A stretch of DNA of 64,000 nt. Origin: CAVUMR01 sp963742715 (lineage in GTDB: Bacteria > Actinomycetota > Actinomycetes > Mycobacteriales > Micromonosporaceae). The notes under the pieces are model-generated. The model made no database searches and had not been told where the DNA came from. It was given only the letters and a program-made list of their open reading frames with translations. The DNA is taken from the NCBI GenBank assembly GCA_963742715.1, contig CAVUMR010000001.1, positions 1-64,000 of the forward strand. Direction: 5' to 3'. The stretch's first letter is position 1; each line of letters begins with the position of its first letter. The position numbers and the translations under genes are program-made. This document shows positions 34,901 through 42,528 of the stretch, piece after piece.

Positions 34901-37502
34901 TCCCGCCCAGGCTGGGCAGCGGTACGCCGGCCGCCCACAGCGCCCCGGCGGCGGCCAGAACCGTGGACAGGTCGCCCTGCTTCTCGGTCGGCCCCGGCAG
35001 GCTGTACAGCGGTGCCGCGTCCTTGGGGGTCTGCATCCGCGCGAGCCCGGCAAGTTGCCGCCCCGGCCCGCACTCGAGCAGCAGCCACCTGCCCTCGCTG
35101 GCCAGCAGGGTGCCGACGCAGTCGCCGAACCGGACCGCGTGCCGCAGGTGCCCGGCCCAGTACGACGGATCCGTCGCCTGCTCCGTGGTCAACCAGTCAC
35201 CCGTGCGGTTCGACACGATCGGCAGCACCGGTGCCTGCCTCGGTACCGCCGCGACCAGCGACCGGAACTCGTCCAGGATCGGATCCATCATCGGCGAGTG
35301 GAACGCGTGCGACGTACGCAGCACCTTCGCCCCGATGCCGTCCGCCTTCAACGCCTGCTGGAACGCCTCGACCAGCTCCGTCTCGCCGGCCACCACACAG
35401 GTACCGGGACCGTTCACCGTCGCGATCGACAGACCCTCCGGCAGCCTCGCGGAGATCTCGTCCTCACCGCGCTGCACCGCCACCATCGACCCGGCCGGCA
35501 ACGACTGCATCAACCGGCCACGCGCCGCCACCAACCGCACCGCATCCTCGACCGTGAACACCCCGGCCAGCGTCGCCGCGACGTACTCACCGATCGAATG
35601 CCCCACCAGCGCCGCCGGCGACACCCCCCACGACAGCCACAACTTCGCCAGCGCGTACTCGATCGTGAACAACGCCGGCTGCGTCAACGCCGTCTGACCC
35701 AACTCCGCGTCCGCGGCCGCCCGCTCCTCGTCCGAACCGGTGGCGAACAGCAGCGCGCGCAGGTCCCGACCCAGCTCCGCCGTCAACACCGACGCGCACT
35801 CGTCCACCGCCGCGGCGAACACCGGCTCCTGCGCGTACAACTCCGCACCCATGCCGGCGTACTGCGAACCCTGCCCGGAGAACATCAGCGCGACCTGCGG
35901 CGGCGTCGCTCCGGCGATCCCGCGCAGCGGGCGCTTCTTGTGGCGCAGCGCCGCCGCCGCATCGGTCAGGTCGCTGGCCACCACCGCGACCCGGTGGGCG
36001 TGCTGGCGGCGGCCGACCCGCAGCGTGTGCGCCACGTCGGCCAGGTCCAGGTCGGGATGGTCCGCGAGGTGCCCGACCAGCCGGTCCACCGCCTTGCCGA
36101 GCGCGGCCTCACTCCGCGCGGACAGCTGCACCAACTCCGCCGGCCGCGGCGCCCGCCGTGGCCGGTCGAACACCGGCGCCTCTTCCAACACCACGTGCGC
36201 GTTCGTGCCACCGATGCCGAACGAGCTGACCCCGGCCCGCCGGGGCGCGCCGTCGGTCTCCCACTTGGACAACGTGGCGTTGACGTAGAACGGACTGCTG
36301 TCGAAGTCGATCGCCGGGTTCGGCTCGACATAGTTCACCGCCGGCGGCAGCATGCCGTTGCGCAGCGCCAGCGTCGTCTTGATCAGCCCGGCGATCCCGG
36401 CCGCCTGGCTCAGGTGACCGATGTTGCCCTTGACCGAGCCGAGCCCGCACCAGCCGGTCTCCTCGGTGCCCATCCCGTACGCGCGGGACAGCGCCGACAC
36501 CTCGATCGGATCACCCAGCGACGTCCCGGTGCCGTGCGCCTCCAGGTAGGTGATCGTGCGCGGGTCCACGCCCGCCATCGCGAGCGCCTGCGCGACCACA
36601 GCCGCCTGGCCGTCCGCGCCGGGCGCGGTGAAGCCGACCTTCGCCGAGCCGTCGTTGTTGATCGCGTTGCCGAGCAGTACCGCCCGGATCGTGTCGCCGT
36701 CGGCGATTGCGGCGGACAGCGGCTTGAGTACGGCGATGCCACCACCGCTGCCCCAGACGGTGCCGGCCGCCTTCGAGTCGAACGGCCGGCAGTGCCCGTC
36801 CGGCGACTCGACGCCGCCCTCCTCGTACAGGTAGCCGTTGTTCAGCGGCATCTCGATGCACACGCCGCCGGCCAGCGCCATGTCGCACTCGCCGTTGCGC
36901 AGCGCCTCCGCGGCCAGATGCGTGGCGACCAGTGAAGTCGAACAGGCGGTGTGCAGGCTGACGCTCGGTCCGCGCAGGTTCAGCTTGTACGAGGTGAACG
37001 TGGTGACGTAGTCGGGCAGGTTGCCGTTGGACACGAACATCCGGCCGGACGACTCGAACACCCGGCTGTTGTGCCGCACGTTCGTCCACAGGTACTTGTC
37101 GCCGCCGGTACCGCCGTACACGCCGATGTCACCGGGGTACTGGTCCGGATCGTACCCGGCGTCCTCCAGCGCGGTGTACGCCAACTCCAGGAACAACCGG
37201 TGGTGCGGATCGGTGACCTCGGCTTCCCGCCGCCCGATGCCGAAGAACGCCGCGTCGAAGTACTGCGGTTGGTCGAGCACCGGTGCCGCCGGTACGAACA
37301 TCGGGTCGTCCACGTCCTGCTCGGGCACCCCGGCCGCGAGCTGGTCCTCCCGGCTGAAGAACGTGACCGACTCCACGCCGTCGACGAGGTTCTGCCAGAA
37401 CTCGTCGACGTTGCCGGCACCGGGCAGCCGGGCGGCCACGCCGACGATCGCGATCGGCTCTACCGCGTCGTCCTGCAGTGCGGCGTACTCGGAACTGGTC
37501 AC
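31908..37502 (-). CDS. Single-module type I polyketide synthase (KS-AT-KR-DH-ACP)
   Basis: The 1864-residue synthase has KS (Cys187 in HTACSTS, His323 in EAHGTGTS, His363 in NIGHLS), AT (Ser636 in GHSIGEY; HAFH at 732-735, pointing to malonyl-CoA), KR (GGLGGIG about 1155, Ser1301, Tyr1314, Asn1318), DH (His1430 in HRIAGTPVLPG, Asp1596 in HPALLDV) and ACP (Ser1804 in DLGGNSL). There is no thioesterase. One round would give an alpha,beta-unsaturated chain. Placing DH after KR departs from the standard DH-KR order. GTG 37502 has GAGGAGG six bases upstream. The LanB-like gene precedes it by 47 bases. Confidence 0.93.
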   Translation of the reverse strand: MTSSEYAALQDDAVEPIAIVGVAARLPGAGNVDEFWQNLVDGVESVTFFSREDQLAAGVPEQDVDDPMFVPAAPVLDQPQYFDAAFFGIGRREAEVTDPHHRLFLELAYTALEDAGYDPDQYPGDIGVYGGTGGDKYLWTNVRHNSRVFESSGRMFVSNGNLPDYVTTFTSYKLNLRGPSVSLHTACSTSLVATHLAAEALRNGECDMALAGGVCIEMPLNNGYLYEEGGVESPDGHCRPFDSKAAGTVWGSGGGIAVLKPLSAAIADGDTIRAVLLGNAINNDGSAKVGFTAPGADGQAAVVAQALAMAGVDPRTITYLEAHGTGTSLGDPIEVSALSRAYGMGTEETGWCGLGSVKGNIGHLSQAAGIAGLIKTTLALRNGMLPPAVNYVEPNPAIDFDSSPFYVNATLSKWETDGAPRRAGVSSFGIGGTNAHVVLEEAPVFDRPRRAPRPAELVQLSARSEAALGKAVDRLVGHLADHPDLDLADVAHTLRVGRRQHAHRVAVVASDLTDAAAALRHKKRPLRGIAGATPPQVALMFSGQGSQYAGMGAELYAQEPVFAAAVDECASVLTAELGRDLRALLFATGSDEERAAADAELGQTALTQPALFTIEYALAKLWLSWGVSPAALVGHSIGEYVAATLAGVFTVEDAVRLVAARGRLMQSLPAGSMVAVQRGEDEISARLPEGLSIATVNGPGTCVVAGETELVEAFQQALKADGIGAKVLRTSHAFHSPMMDPILDEFRSLVAAVPRQAPVLPIVSNRTGDWLTTEQATDPSYWAGHLRHAVRFGDCVGTLLASEGRWLLLECGPGRQLAGLARMQTPKDAAPLYSLPGPTEKQGDLSTVLAAAGALWAAGVPLPSLGGTGNRVPLPTYPFERVYYWVDPDTEVAGTPTRPEATGPLALPHWFTVPSWRPEAAPVPVRPTADLGRCLVFSADDPVAAGLVEALRAGGTSVVEVRAGASYQRDADTITIRPAERADYDTLLADLVAAGTAPERVVHAWPLAGAPAGHDPLAVAAAQDLGFYSLLYLTQAVAAAQLPGAVRLDAVTTGTIGVTGHDVVRPEHATVAGIARVVPLELDSLPVRHIDLDPADPPARQLRALLAELGRTADEPVVPLRAGQRWRPDFQPTPLRESADDNAGLRDGGTYLITGGLGGIGITIAEDLAQRVRARLVLLARSGLPAREDWDGYLSEHGTGGRTGRAIAAIRRMERAGAQVLVPAADVTSATDLRRVRDELLERFGRLDGIVHAAGVPGGGMAEVKERAAAEQVIAPKLAGTLALHQAFGDLDVDFVALCSSVTAVAGGFGQVDYCAANSFLDSYARGDHGWSGRVISIDWGAWLEVGMAAEVAAPSALWAAADRIRDDATGPATVAIAGAVATGGTTTDGPPPEPVAHPVITSRQPATGAGLTWCEGEIGAATHWVLDEHRIAGTPVLPGTGHLETVRQALAETLPGSPGTAIELRDVVFIEPLSVPDGSTAQVRVTFTPGLDDDLEFELSSTSGGGHRVHVRGSGARVPAGAAPTTELAAIRARGTAVERLQHMRGHAGVLFFGPRWDAMREVHLGPAEELALIEAPAQVSDELDQWGLHPALLDVATSFGHGRGGTGSYLPLGYGRLLVRGPLPSRFYSHLRYRDSGTDEVIGADLTLYDETGQALVEITDFVLRRIDTDAVSSAVQETPAAATGAAPAGTPEAGPVADQGPGILPAEGAEAFRRLLAVDLGPQVLVGVTPIERVLAGIREVTSEALAEQPAESTGTGSPGPVDGTPPGTELEVALAGIWGDVLGADGVAADDDFFDLGGNSLVAVQLIARVRKQLGVKLPIRALFEAPTVAGMAAQVEQAQAGPEPTEPAGPQISRLPRRG

Positions 37503-37549
37503 CGTCGACCTCCTCGTCAACCGGGCGTCGCGCTGCCCGGGTAAAGCCT

Positions 37550-39922
37550 TCAGTTGCTGGTATCGGCTGTCCCCGCCGGCATCGGGTCGCGGACGTGCAG
37601 CCGCAGCTCCGAGGTGTACCGGCGGCCCTCGGCGTCGGGTACCCAGGCGTGCTCCGGTCCGGGCAGCGCCTCGGTGAGTACCAGCGCCACCTCGCCGCCG
37701 TCGGCGTCCCGGGCCGAGCGCAGCATCGCGACGAACATCGCGACCAGCAGTGGACTGGTGAAGTCGAGGTAGCACGGCTTGGTCTCGTCCGCGAGCTTGA
37801 AGAACACCCGGTCCGGCAGGCCCAGTCGCCGCTGCCACTGCCGCGCGGCCAGGAAGTACCGGGCCTGCGACTCCAGGTACGGCTGATGCATGACGTTCTC
37901 CACCGACAGCACCCCGGTACCGGCGACCGTGGTACGCCAGGTCTCCCGCGCCACCACCAGCCGGTCGATGGTGATGCGGGGAGTGTGCTCGGCGGCGCCG
38001 ACCAGCTTGAACGCGTCCGCGGTGTGGATGGCGAGCAGCTCACCGAACGCCTCGGCCAGCGGCCACTCCCGCCCGTCCGGGGCGTGCACTGCCAGCCGCC
38101 CGTCACCGGTCGGCGCGACGGTCGGCGTGGTGACCGGCAGCAGCCGATCCCGTGGCGCCCCGGGTGACGGGGCGAACGCCAGCACCGTGTCGGTCTCGTC
38201 GTCGAGATAACGGCAGACCCGTCCGGTGTACCGGGGCCAGTCGGCCGGATATTGCAGGATCAGCCGCGACGGGCCGACGTCGGCGTGCAGTGCCGAACGC
38301 AGCCGGTCCGGCTCCGGGTGCCGCAGCGCGAACACCGCCGAGTCGAGCGTCGGCCAGGCCGCGTGCAGCTCGCCGAGCACCGCGAAGAAGTCCCCGGCCG
38401 CCAGCTCGGCCGCGCTACCGGCGCACAGGTGCAGGTCCGGACTGTGCAGCCGGGCCTGCGACCAGCCCGGCCGGTCGGCCGGAAACACCTCGGCGACCCG
38501 CTCGGCCAGGTCGGCCGCGTGCAACGTGACCCGGCGCTGCCCCGGCTCCACCCGGTCGAGGGCGAACAGCGTGGCCCACCGGCCGATCAGCTCCGCCGAC
38601 ACCCGGTCGGCCGGCCGCTCACCGGTGCCGAACAGCAGCCCCTGCGCCAGGTACCACAGGTCGGCCAGCGGTACCTCGGCCGTGCCCAGTTCGGCGGCGA
38701 GTTCGTCGTACAGCCCGCGCAGCGCCTTCTCGTACTCGCCGACCACGGCCACCGACAGCCACCGGGACGCCTGCAGCAGGATCTCCAGCGGCCCGGCCAG
38801 CGCGGCCAGCACCGGCGCACCGATCACCACGTCGAGGTCCCGGCTGGTGTCCTCGTAACAGAGCGCGCGACCGGCGTACATCTCGCCGCCGCGCCGGCGC
38901 GGATCCGCCCCGGTGACCGCGGTGAACTCGACGTCCAGCTCGGCGAGGGCGGCGCGCAGTACGGCCGGATCGCCGGCCGCGGCCGCCACCCGGTCGCGGG
39001 CGGACGTGATCCGGTCCAGCCCGGCGAGTGCCCGGTCCCGTACCGCCGGCTCCTCGATCGCGGCCAGCCGGTCCCGCAGTACCGCTTCCGCGTCCGGGCT
39101 GACCGGCAGGTCCGCGTCCCAGCTCAGTACCCCGCGCTCGGCGAGCCGGTCCAGGATCAGGTACGCGTCGGACTCCTTGCGTACGCCCGAGTCGGCGTCG
39201 GCCACGAGGGCCCGGGCTACCAGCGCCGCGGGCCGCCCGTCGCAGGCCGCCAGTACCGCCGCCTCGGTCGGGTTGACCGGCACCGGTGGCAGCGCCGGCC
39301 GCCGCACCTGCCCGTCGGCCAGCGTGAGGTGCGCGTGCAGCAGCGGCGGGAACCACGGGTGTACGTCCGGATCAGCGGCGAGCCGGTCGGCGTACGCGGT
39401 GACCGCCCAGTGTTCGAGATACGTGGTGCGGTCCCGCAGCAGCCGCGGGCCGGGGGTCACCTGTACCGCCGGCGCGTCCGGATCGATCGTGATCCAGGTG
39501 TTCGGACCGAAGAAGCCGATCGTGTCGTTCTTGGCGCAGTAGCGCTGCCAGTACCGCACCGCCACGTACTCCCGGCCGCGGCGGCGACGATCCAGCGGCT
39601 TGTCCGGGTCGCTGCGGATCAGCCCGTCGATGGCGTGCAGCGCACCGGGGTTCTGCCAGGTGATCGCCTCCACGAACCGCGGGTCGGCGGCGATGTCCCG
39701 CAACTGCCGACGGCCGACCCGGCGCGCCTCCGCGTACACCGCGAGGTAGGACTCGAGGTCGCGTTCACCGTCGAGGTGCCCGTCCGCGGCCGCGGCACAG
39801 TCCGGGGCGGCGAGCGAGGCGGTACCGGTGGCCGGGAAGCCGGCGGTACGCAGTACCGCGTCCCGCCACACCGCCCAGCCGGTACCGGGCAGCCCGACCA
39901 GGTGCTCGTCGGGCAAGGTCAC
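37550..39922 (-). CDS. Lantibiotic-dehydratase-like protein, aminoacyl-transfer half only
   Basis: The 790-residue protein resembles the N-terminal domain of LanB dehydratases, which attach an amino acid from aminoacyl-tRNA to a Ser/Thr. It has the family segment RYWQRYCAKNDTIGFFGPN (residues 123-141) and late motifs around NVMHQPYLESQARYFLA and PCYLDFTSPL. It lacks the C-terminal elimination (SpaB_C) domain of about 300 residues. KNDTIGFF stands where NisB-type enzymes have RPTPFGLF, so two known catalytic positions differ. GTG 39922 has GGAG seven bases upstream. No cyclase or classical precursor gene is nearby; the PKS follows. Confidence 0.82.
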   Translation of the reverse strand: MTLPDEHLVGLPGTGWAVWRDAVLRTAGFPATGTASLAAPDCAAAADGHLDGERDLESYLAVYAEARRVGRRQLRDIAADPRFVEAITWQNPGALHAIDGLIRSDPDKPLDRRRRGREYVAVRYWQRYCAKNDTIGFFGPNTWITIDPDAPAVQVTPGPRLLRDRTTYLEHWAVTAYADRLAADPDVHPWFPPLLHAHLTLADGQVRRPALPPVPVNPTEAAVLAACDGRPAALVARALVADADSGVRKESDAYLILDRLAERGVLSWDADLPVSPDAEAVLRDRLAAIEEPAVRDRALAGLDRITSARDRVAAAAGDPAVLRAALAELDVEFTAVTGADPRRRGGEMYAGRALCYEDTSRDLDVVIGAPVLAALAGPLEILLQASRWLSVAVVGEYEKALRGLYDELAAELGTAEVPLADLWYLAQGLLFGTGERPADRVSAELIGRWATLFALDRVEPGQRRVTLHAADLAERVAEVFPADRPGWSQARLHSPDLHLCAGSAAELAAGDFFAVLGELHAAWPTLDSAVFALRHPEPDRLRSALHADVGPSRLILQYPADWPRYTGRVCRYLDDETDTVLAFAPSPGAPRDRLLPVTTPTVAPTGDGRLAVHAPDGREWPLAEAFGELLAIHTADAFKLVGAAEHTPRITIDRLVVARETWRTTVAGTGVLSVENVMHQPYLESQARYFLAARQWQRRLGLPDRVFFKLADETKPCYLDFTSPLLVAMFVAMLRSARDADGGEVALVLTEALPGPEHAWVPDAEGRRYTSELRLHVRDPMPAGTADTSN

Positions 39923-40490
39923 GGTGCCGCTCCAGGGCGAGAGCGGACGAGGTTCGGTGGTGCCGGCCGCCGTACGGATGAGAGGTGATGACGGGTGAGG
40001 ATCATCGACTCGATGACGCCCACCACCGCGTCCCGGCCGGCCCGCGGCCAGCCGTCAGCCCAGCGAAGACCACCACTGTTCCTCCCCCATCCGCGTCCGG
40101 GGTTGCCGACCCCGCGACTCGCGCGAACGGGGCTCCGCGTCGCCACCGGACGGCACGGCGGACGACCCCGTCGCGAAGCAGATTCCGCGCACCACTCCGC
40201 GCGAACCAACAGAGGTATATCGCACCGCCCGAGGGGTGTCGAGGCTCGCTTTCTTTCGAAATGTATCGATGTCTCGCACGTCCGCACGGCCAGACAGGGA
40301 TCAAGCGGACAATTTCCATTCATCGATGTGTCCAGCGGCAGCACCGGTGCCGGGCAGCCGCGGAAGTGCCCCCGCGGCCCCGCGTCTCCGGCGCCAGAGA
40401 ACACGCGCGAAGGCGCCCTGGACCAGTGCGCCTTCGGCCGCGCGCGACGGTGCCCCGCGCCGCAGACGCGGGGCACCGTGGGGGATCACG
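39923..40490. other. 568-base gene-poor stretch between the LanB-like and MauE-like genes
   Basis: No protein with family support is visible. Around 40206-40330 the GC content drops (cgaaatgtatcgatg), which suits a promoter for the LanB/PKS operon. A 24-codon minus-strand frame at 40002-40076 is the only one with a good ribosome binding site. Longer frames here are Arg/Pro-rich without codon bias. Confidence 0.5.
40002..40076 (-). CDS. Speculative 24-codon ORF upstream of the LanB-like gene
   Basis: Tandem GTG codons at 40076 and 40073 are preceded by GGGGAGG (40081-40087). The reading begins VVVFAGLTAGRG and ends GTRWWASSSR, with its stop 80 bases before the LanB-like start. The Ser/Thr-containing end next to a Ser/Thr-modifying family invites attention, but it is too short for a normal leader-plus-core precursor. 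It could be a leader peptide or chance. Confidence 0.2.
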   Translation of the reverse strand: MVVFAGLTAGRGPAGTRWWASSSR

Positions 40491-41315
40491 TCACGCGGTA
40501 CCGACCAGCTCCGGCTCCGGCTCGTCGACCAGCGCGACCCGGATCTCGTCCGGCTCGTACCGCAGCCGCGGCACCGCGAACACCGCGGTCACCCGCTGCT
40601 CATCGCGTACCGCCGCGTAGGAGACCAGGCGCCATTCGCCCTCGTCCCAGTGGTCGAGTACATCGGAGCGGAGCGCTCCGGCCGCCTGCAGGTACGCGTT
40701 GCTGCGGTACAGCTGCTGCAGCGTCGACTCGAGCGGCAGGTCGTACGCCATGCCGGCCAGCGGGTGCGGCCGGAAGTGGCCGATCAGCTTGCGCAGCGGC
40801 AGCAGCCAGCTCCGGTCCAGTTCGGGCGAGAGCACGACCACCAGCGCCAGCTCCGCGGCGAGCAGGGCGGTACCGGCCAACGGCCGATCCACCAGCGCGG
40901 CCGCCCAGTAGCCGGTGGCCTGTACCGCGAGCAGGCTGGCTGCCAGCAGTACGACCGGCCGGCCGAAGCTGCGCCAGGTGATCGGATCGGGCTTGGAGCT
41001 CAGGCACCCGCAGGACGAGTCCGGAGCGAAGATCCGGGCGTACCCGAGATAGCCGAGGAAGCCGACGGACAGTGCCGCGCCGGCGAATCCCTCGACCGGG
41101 TACACCGGCGGGAGCAGGAACAGGCAGGCGACGAGCACCTCGGCAACGCCGACCACCCGGTACGCCATCGGGGCCCGTTCCTTGCCGACCACGGCGGCGA
41201 GCGCCGACCGGATCGCGAGCGCCCGGGAATGCCGGCTGGTCAGCTTGAGGGTGCCGGCCCACAGCAGTACGCCACCGATCAGCAGCGGCTGCAGCTGCGC
41301 CATCCATTGGTTCAT
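40491..41315 (-). CDS. MauE/DoxX-like redox-associated membrane protein
   Basis: The 274-residue protein has four to five N-terminal helices and a CxC pair (Cys102 and Cys104 in DSSCGCLSSKPDP) just after the fourth. This is typical of MauE-like proteins needed for disulfide formation in the methylamine dehydrogenase small subunit. A soluble C-terminal part of about 100 residues (LLPLRKLIGHF, VFAVPRLRYEPDEI) is extra. It is the third gene of a set with a Tat protein and an 18-cysteine protein. An oxidative folding role is inferred. GAGGAG is seven bases before ATG 41315. Confidence 0.8.
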   Translation of the reverse strand: MNQWMAQLQPLLIGGVLLWAGTLKLTSRHSRALAIRSALAAVVGKERAPMAYRVVGVAEVLVACLFLLPPVYPVEGFAGAALSVGFLGYLGYARIFAPDSSCGCLSSKPDPITWRSFGRPVVLLAASLLAVQATGYWAAALVDRPLAGTALLAAELALVVVLSPELDRSWLLPLRKLIGHFRPHPLAGMAYDLPLESTLQQLYRSNAYLQAAGALRSDVLDHWDEGEWRLVSYAAVRDEQRVTAVFAVPRLRYEPDEIRVALVDEPEPELVGTA

Positions 41316-41329
41316 CGGTGTTCTCCTCG

Positions 41330-41386
41330 GTCACGGCGGGTTCACGGCGGGTTCACGGCGGGTTCACGGCGGGTTCACGGCGCGGG
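41330..41386. repeat. 11-bp tandem repeat in the MauE-like gene leader
   Basis: ttcacggcggg is repeated exactly at 41341-41351, 41352-41362 and 41363-41373, flanked by imperfect copies on both sides. It ends 15 bases upstream of ATG 41315, just before the GAGGAG ribosome binding site. The copy number of 11-mers could vary by slippage. The spacing (no spacers) rules out CRISPR. Confidence 0.85.
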
Positions 41387-41486
41387 TCACGACAGCAACG
41401 TGTCGCGGGACGTCCTGCCACAGGCGGGGGCGGTGCCACCGGACGACGCTGGCCGGTGGTACCGCCGCCCACCCGTGATCAGTCGG

Positions 41487-42086
41487 TCAGAACCGGGCGT
41501 ACACGGTGGCGATGTCCACCTCGCTGGTGTCCGGCCGCCAGGCGCCGATGAAGCTGATGTGCTTGCCGATGCGCAGCATCGACAGGTCGGACACCGCCGG
41601 TGTCCCGTTGTAGACCGCGGCCGTCGTACCGGGGACCACGTGCCCCACGACCCGCTTGCCGCTGTGGTTCAGGTGCAGCCAGCCGTTGCCCAGCGCGGTG
41701 ATCTCGCCGTGCAGGTTGACGATGTTCACCCAGAGCGACTCGGCGGCGAGCGTGCCGTCGGGCATGCGCACGCCCCGGCCGTACATGCCGTCGCCGACCT
41801 CGATCTGGTCGAACGTGGTGGGGCGCAGCTTCCAGATGCTGGTGCCGTTGGTCACCTGGATGCGGTGCAGGACCCCGTCGGATCCGGACACCATCAGCAT
41901 CGAGCCCTTGATCCCGCTGATCCGCCCTTCGGCGAAGTTGGGGTCGGTGGCGCCGGGCTCGAGCACGGTCATCCGCGAACCGAATGCCGCTTCCGGGGCG
42001 AGTGAGCCGAGGGCGGTGGCACCGGCCACCGTCGCTCCGCCGAGTACCGCCGCGGACAGGAACTTCCTCCGGTCGATCGTCGTCAT
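41487..42086 (-). CDS. Tat-exported beta-rich protein (DUF5666-like)
   Basis: The 199-residue protein has a clear twin-arginine signal (DRRKFLSAAV at residues 5-14, Ala/Gly-rich core, AAFGS near residue 36). The mature part is made of short beta strands (EGRISGIKGSMLMVSGSDGV, GEITALGNGWLHLNHSGK), resembling OB-like beta-barrel domains such as DUF5666. Function is unknown. It lies 19 bases after the cysteine-rich gene. It could carry that leaderless neighbour through the Tat pore, which is a hypothesis. Confidence 0.8.
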   Translation of the reverse strand: MTTIDRRKFLSAAVLGGATVAGATALGSLAPEAAFGSRMTVLEPGATDPNFAEGRISGIKGSMLMVSGSDGVLHRIQVTNGTSIWKLRPTTFDQIEVGDGMYGRGVRMPDGTLAAESLWVNIVNLHGEITALGNGWLHLNHSGKRVVGHVVPGTTAAVYNGTPAVSDLSMLRIGKHISFIGAWRPDTSEVDIATVYARF

Positions 42087-42105
42087 GACGTCCTCCTCCC
42101 CCGGC

Positions 42106-42528
42106 TCAGCTGTTGACCCGGCAGGGCGAAAGGCCCGTGGACAGGCTGGCGATCACGCTGTACGCGGACGCGGTGAGGTCGATGATCCGGTTGCTGCCAC
42201 AGCTGGAACCGCAGCAGGTGCGCTCACCGCACCACCGGTTGGTGTCCGGACCGCAGTCCGCGATCGTCACCGCGACGCAGCCGCCGCTGCACGGGCTGTG
42301 TACGAAGAACTGGTGGCCGCAGGTGCGCCGGGCCAGGTTCTCGCCACATTGCTCGGGGTGGGTGATCGCGAGGCACGCGTCGGACGCGTTGGGCCACGCG
42401 CATTGGTGGGAGCCGGACCTGCAGTTGCCACAGCTACCGCCACCGGCAGAGCTGCATGGACCCCATGCAGCGCCGCAGCAGAACCACGACATCTCACCGG
42501 ACGCGGCATTCGTCGTCGAACAGGCCAT
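42106..42528 (-). CDS. Cysteine-rich double-psi-beta-barrel (RlpA/expansin-like) protein
   Basis: The 140-residue protein contains 18 cysteines. Residues 83-138 follow the RlpA/barwin/expansin pattern: GCVAVTIADCGPDTNRWC, then RIIDLTASAYSVIA and SPCRV. The N-terminal half has CC, CxxC and CxC-type pairs (Cys17/18, 33/36) and no signal peptide. Such barrels bind or cleave cell-wall polysaccharide. The cysteines imply an oxidising location or a bound metal. ATG 42528 has AAGGAA nine bases upstream; longer frames add only polar residues. It is the first gene of a Tat/MauE set. Confidence 0.75.
   Translation of the reverse strand: MACSTTNAASGEMSWFCCGAAWGPCSSAGGGSCGNCRSGSHQCAWPNASDACLAITHPEQCGENLARRTCGHQFFVHSPCSGGCVAVTIADCGPDTNRWCGERTCCGSSCGSNRIIDLTASAYSVIASLSTGLSPCRVNS

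Noticed and set aside
33912..36935. 1007-codon plus-strand open frame opposite the PKS
   Set aside because: It is Arg/Gln/His-rich without motifs, and the minus strand has intact KS, AT and KR active sites.
39919..40476. 185-codon minus-strand frame upstream of the LanB-like gene
   Set aside because: It has Arg/Pro/Cys-rich composition without codon bias or a ribosome binding site, and runs into the LanB-like start region.
41330..41386. CRISPR-like array
   Set aside because: The units are 11 bases long, contiguous and without spacers.
31908..42528. Classical lanthipeptide cluster
   Set aside because: There is no LanC-type cyclase, elimination domain, dedicated transporter or convincing precursor peptide.
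42106..42528. Methylamine dehydrogenase small subunit
   Set aside because: MauE next door and many cysteines suggested it, but residues 83-138 fit the RlpA/expansin barrel pattern and no large subunit or TTQ-forming pattern is present.
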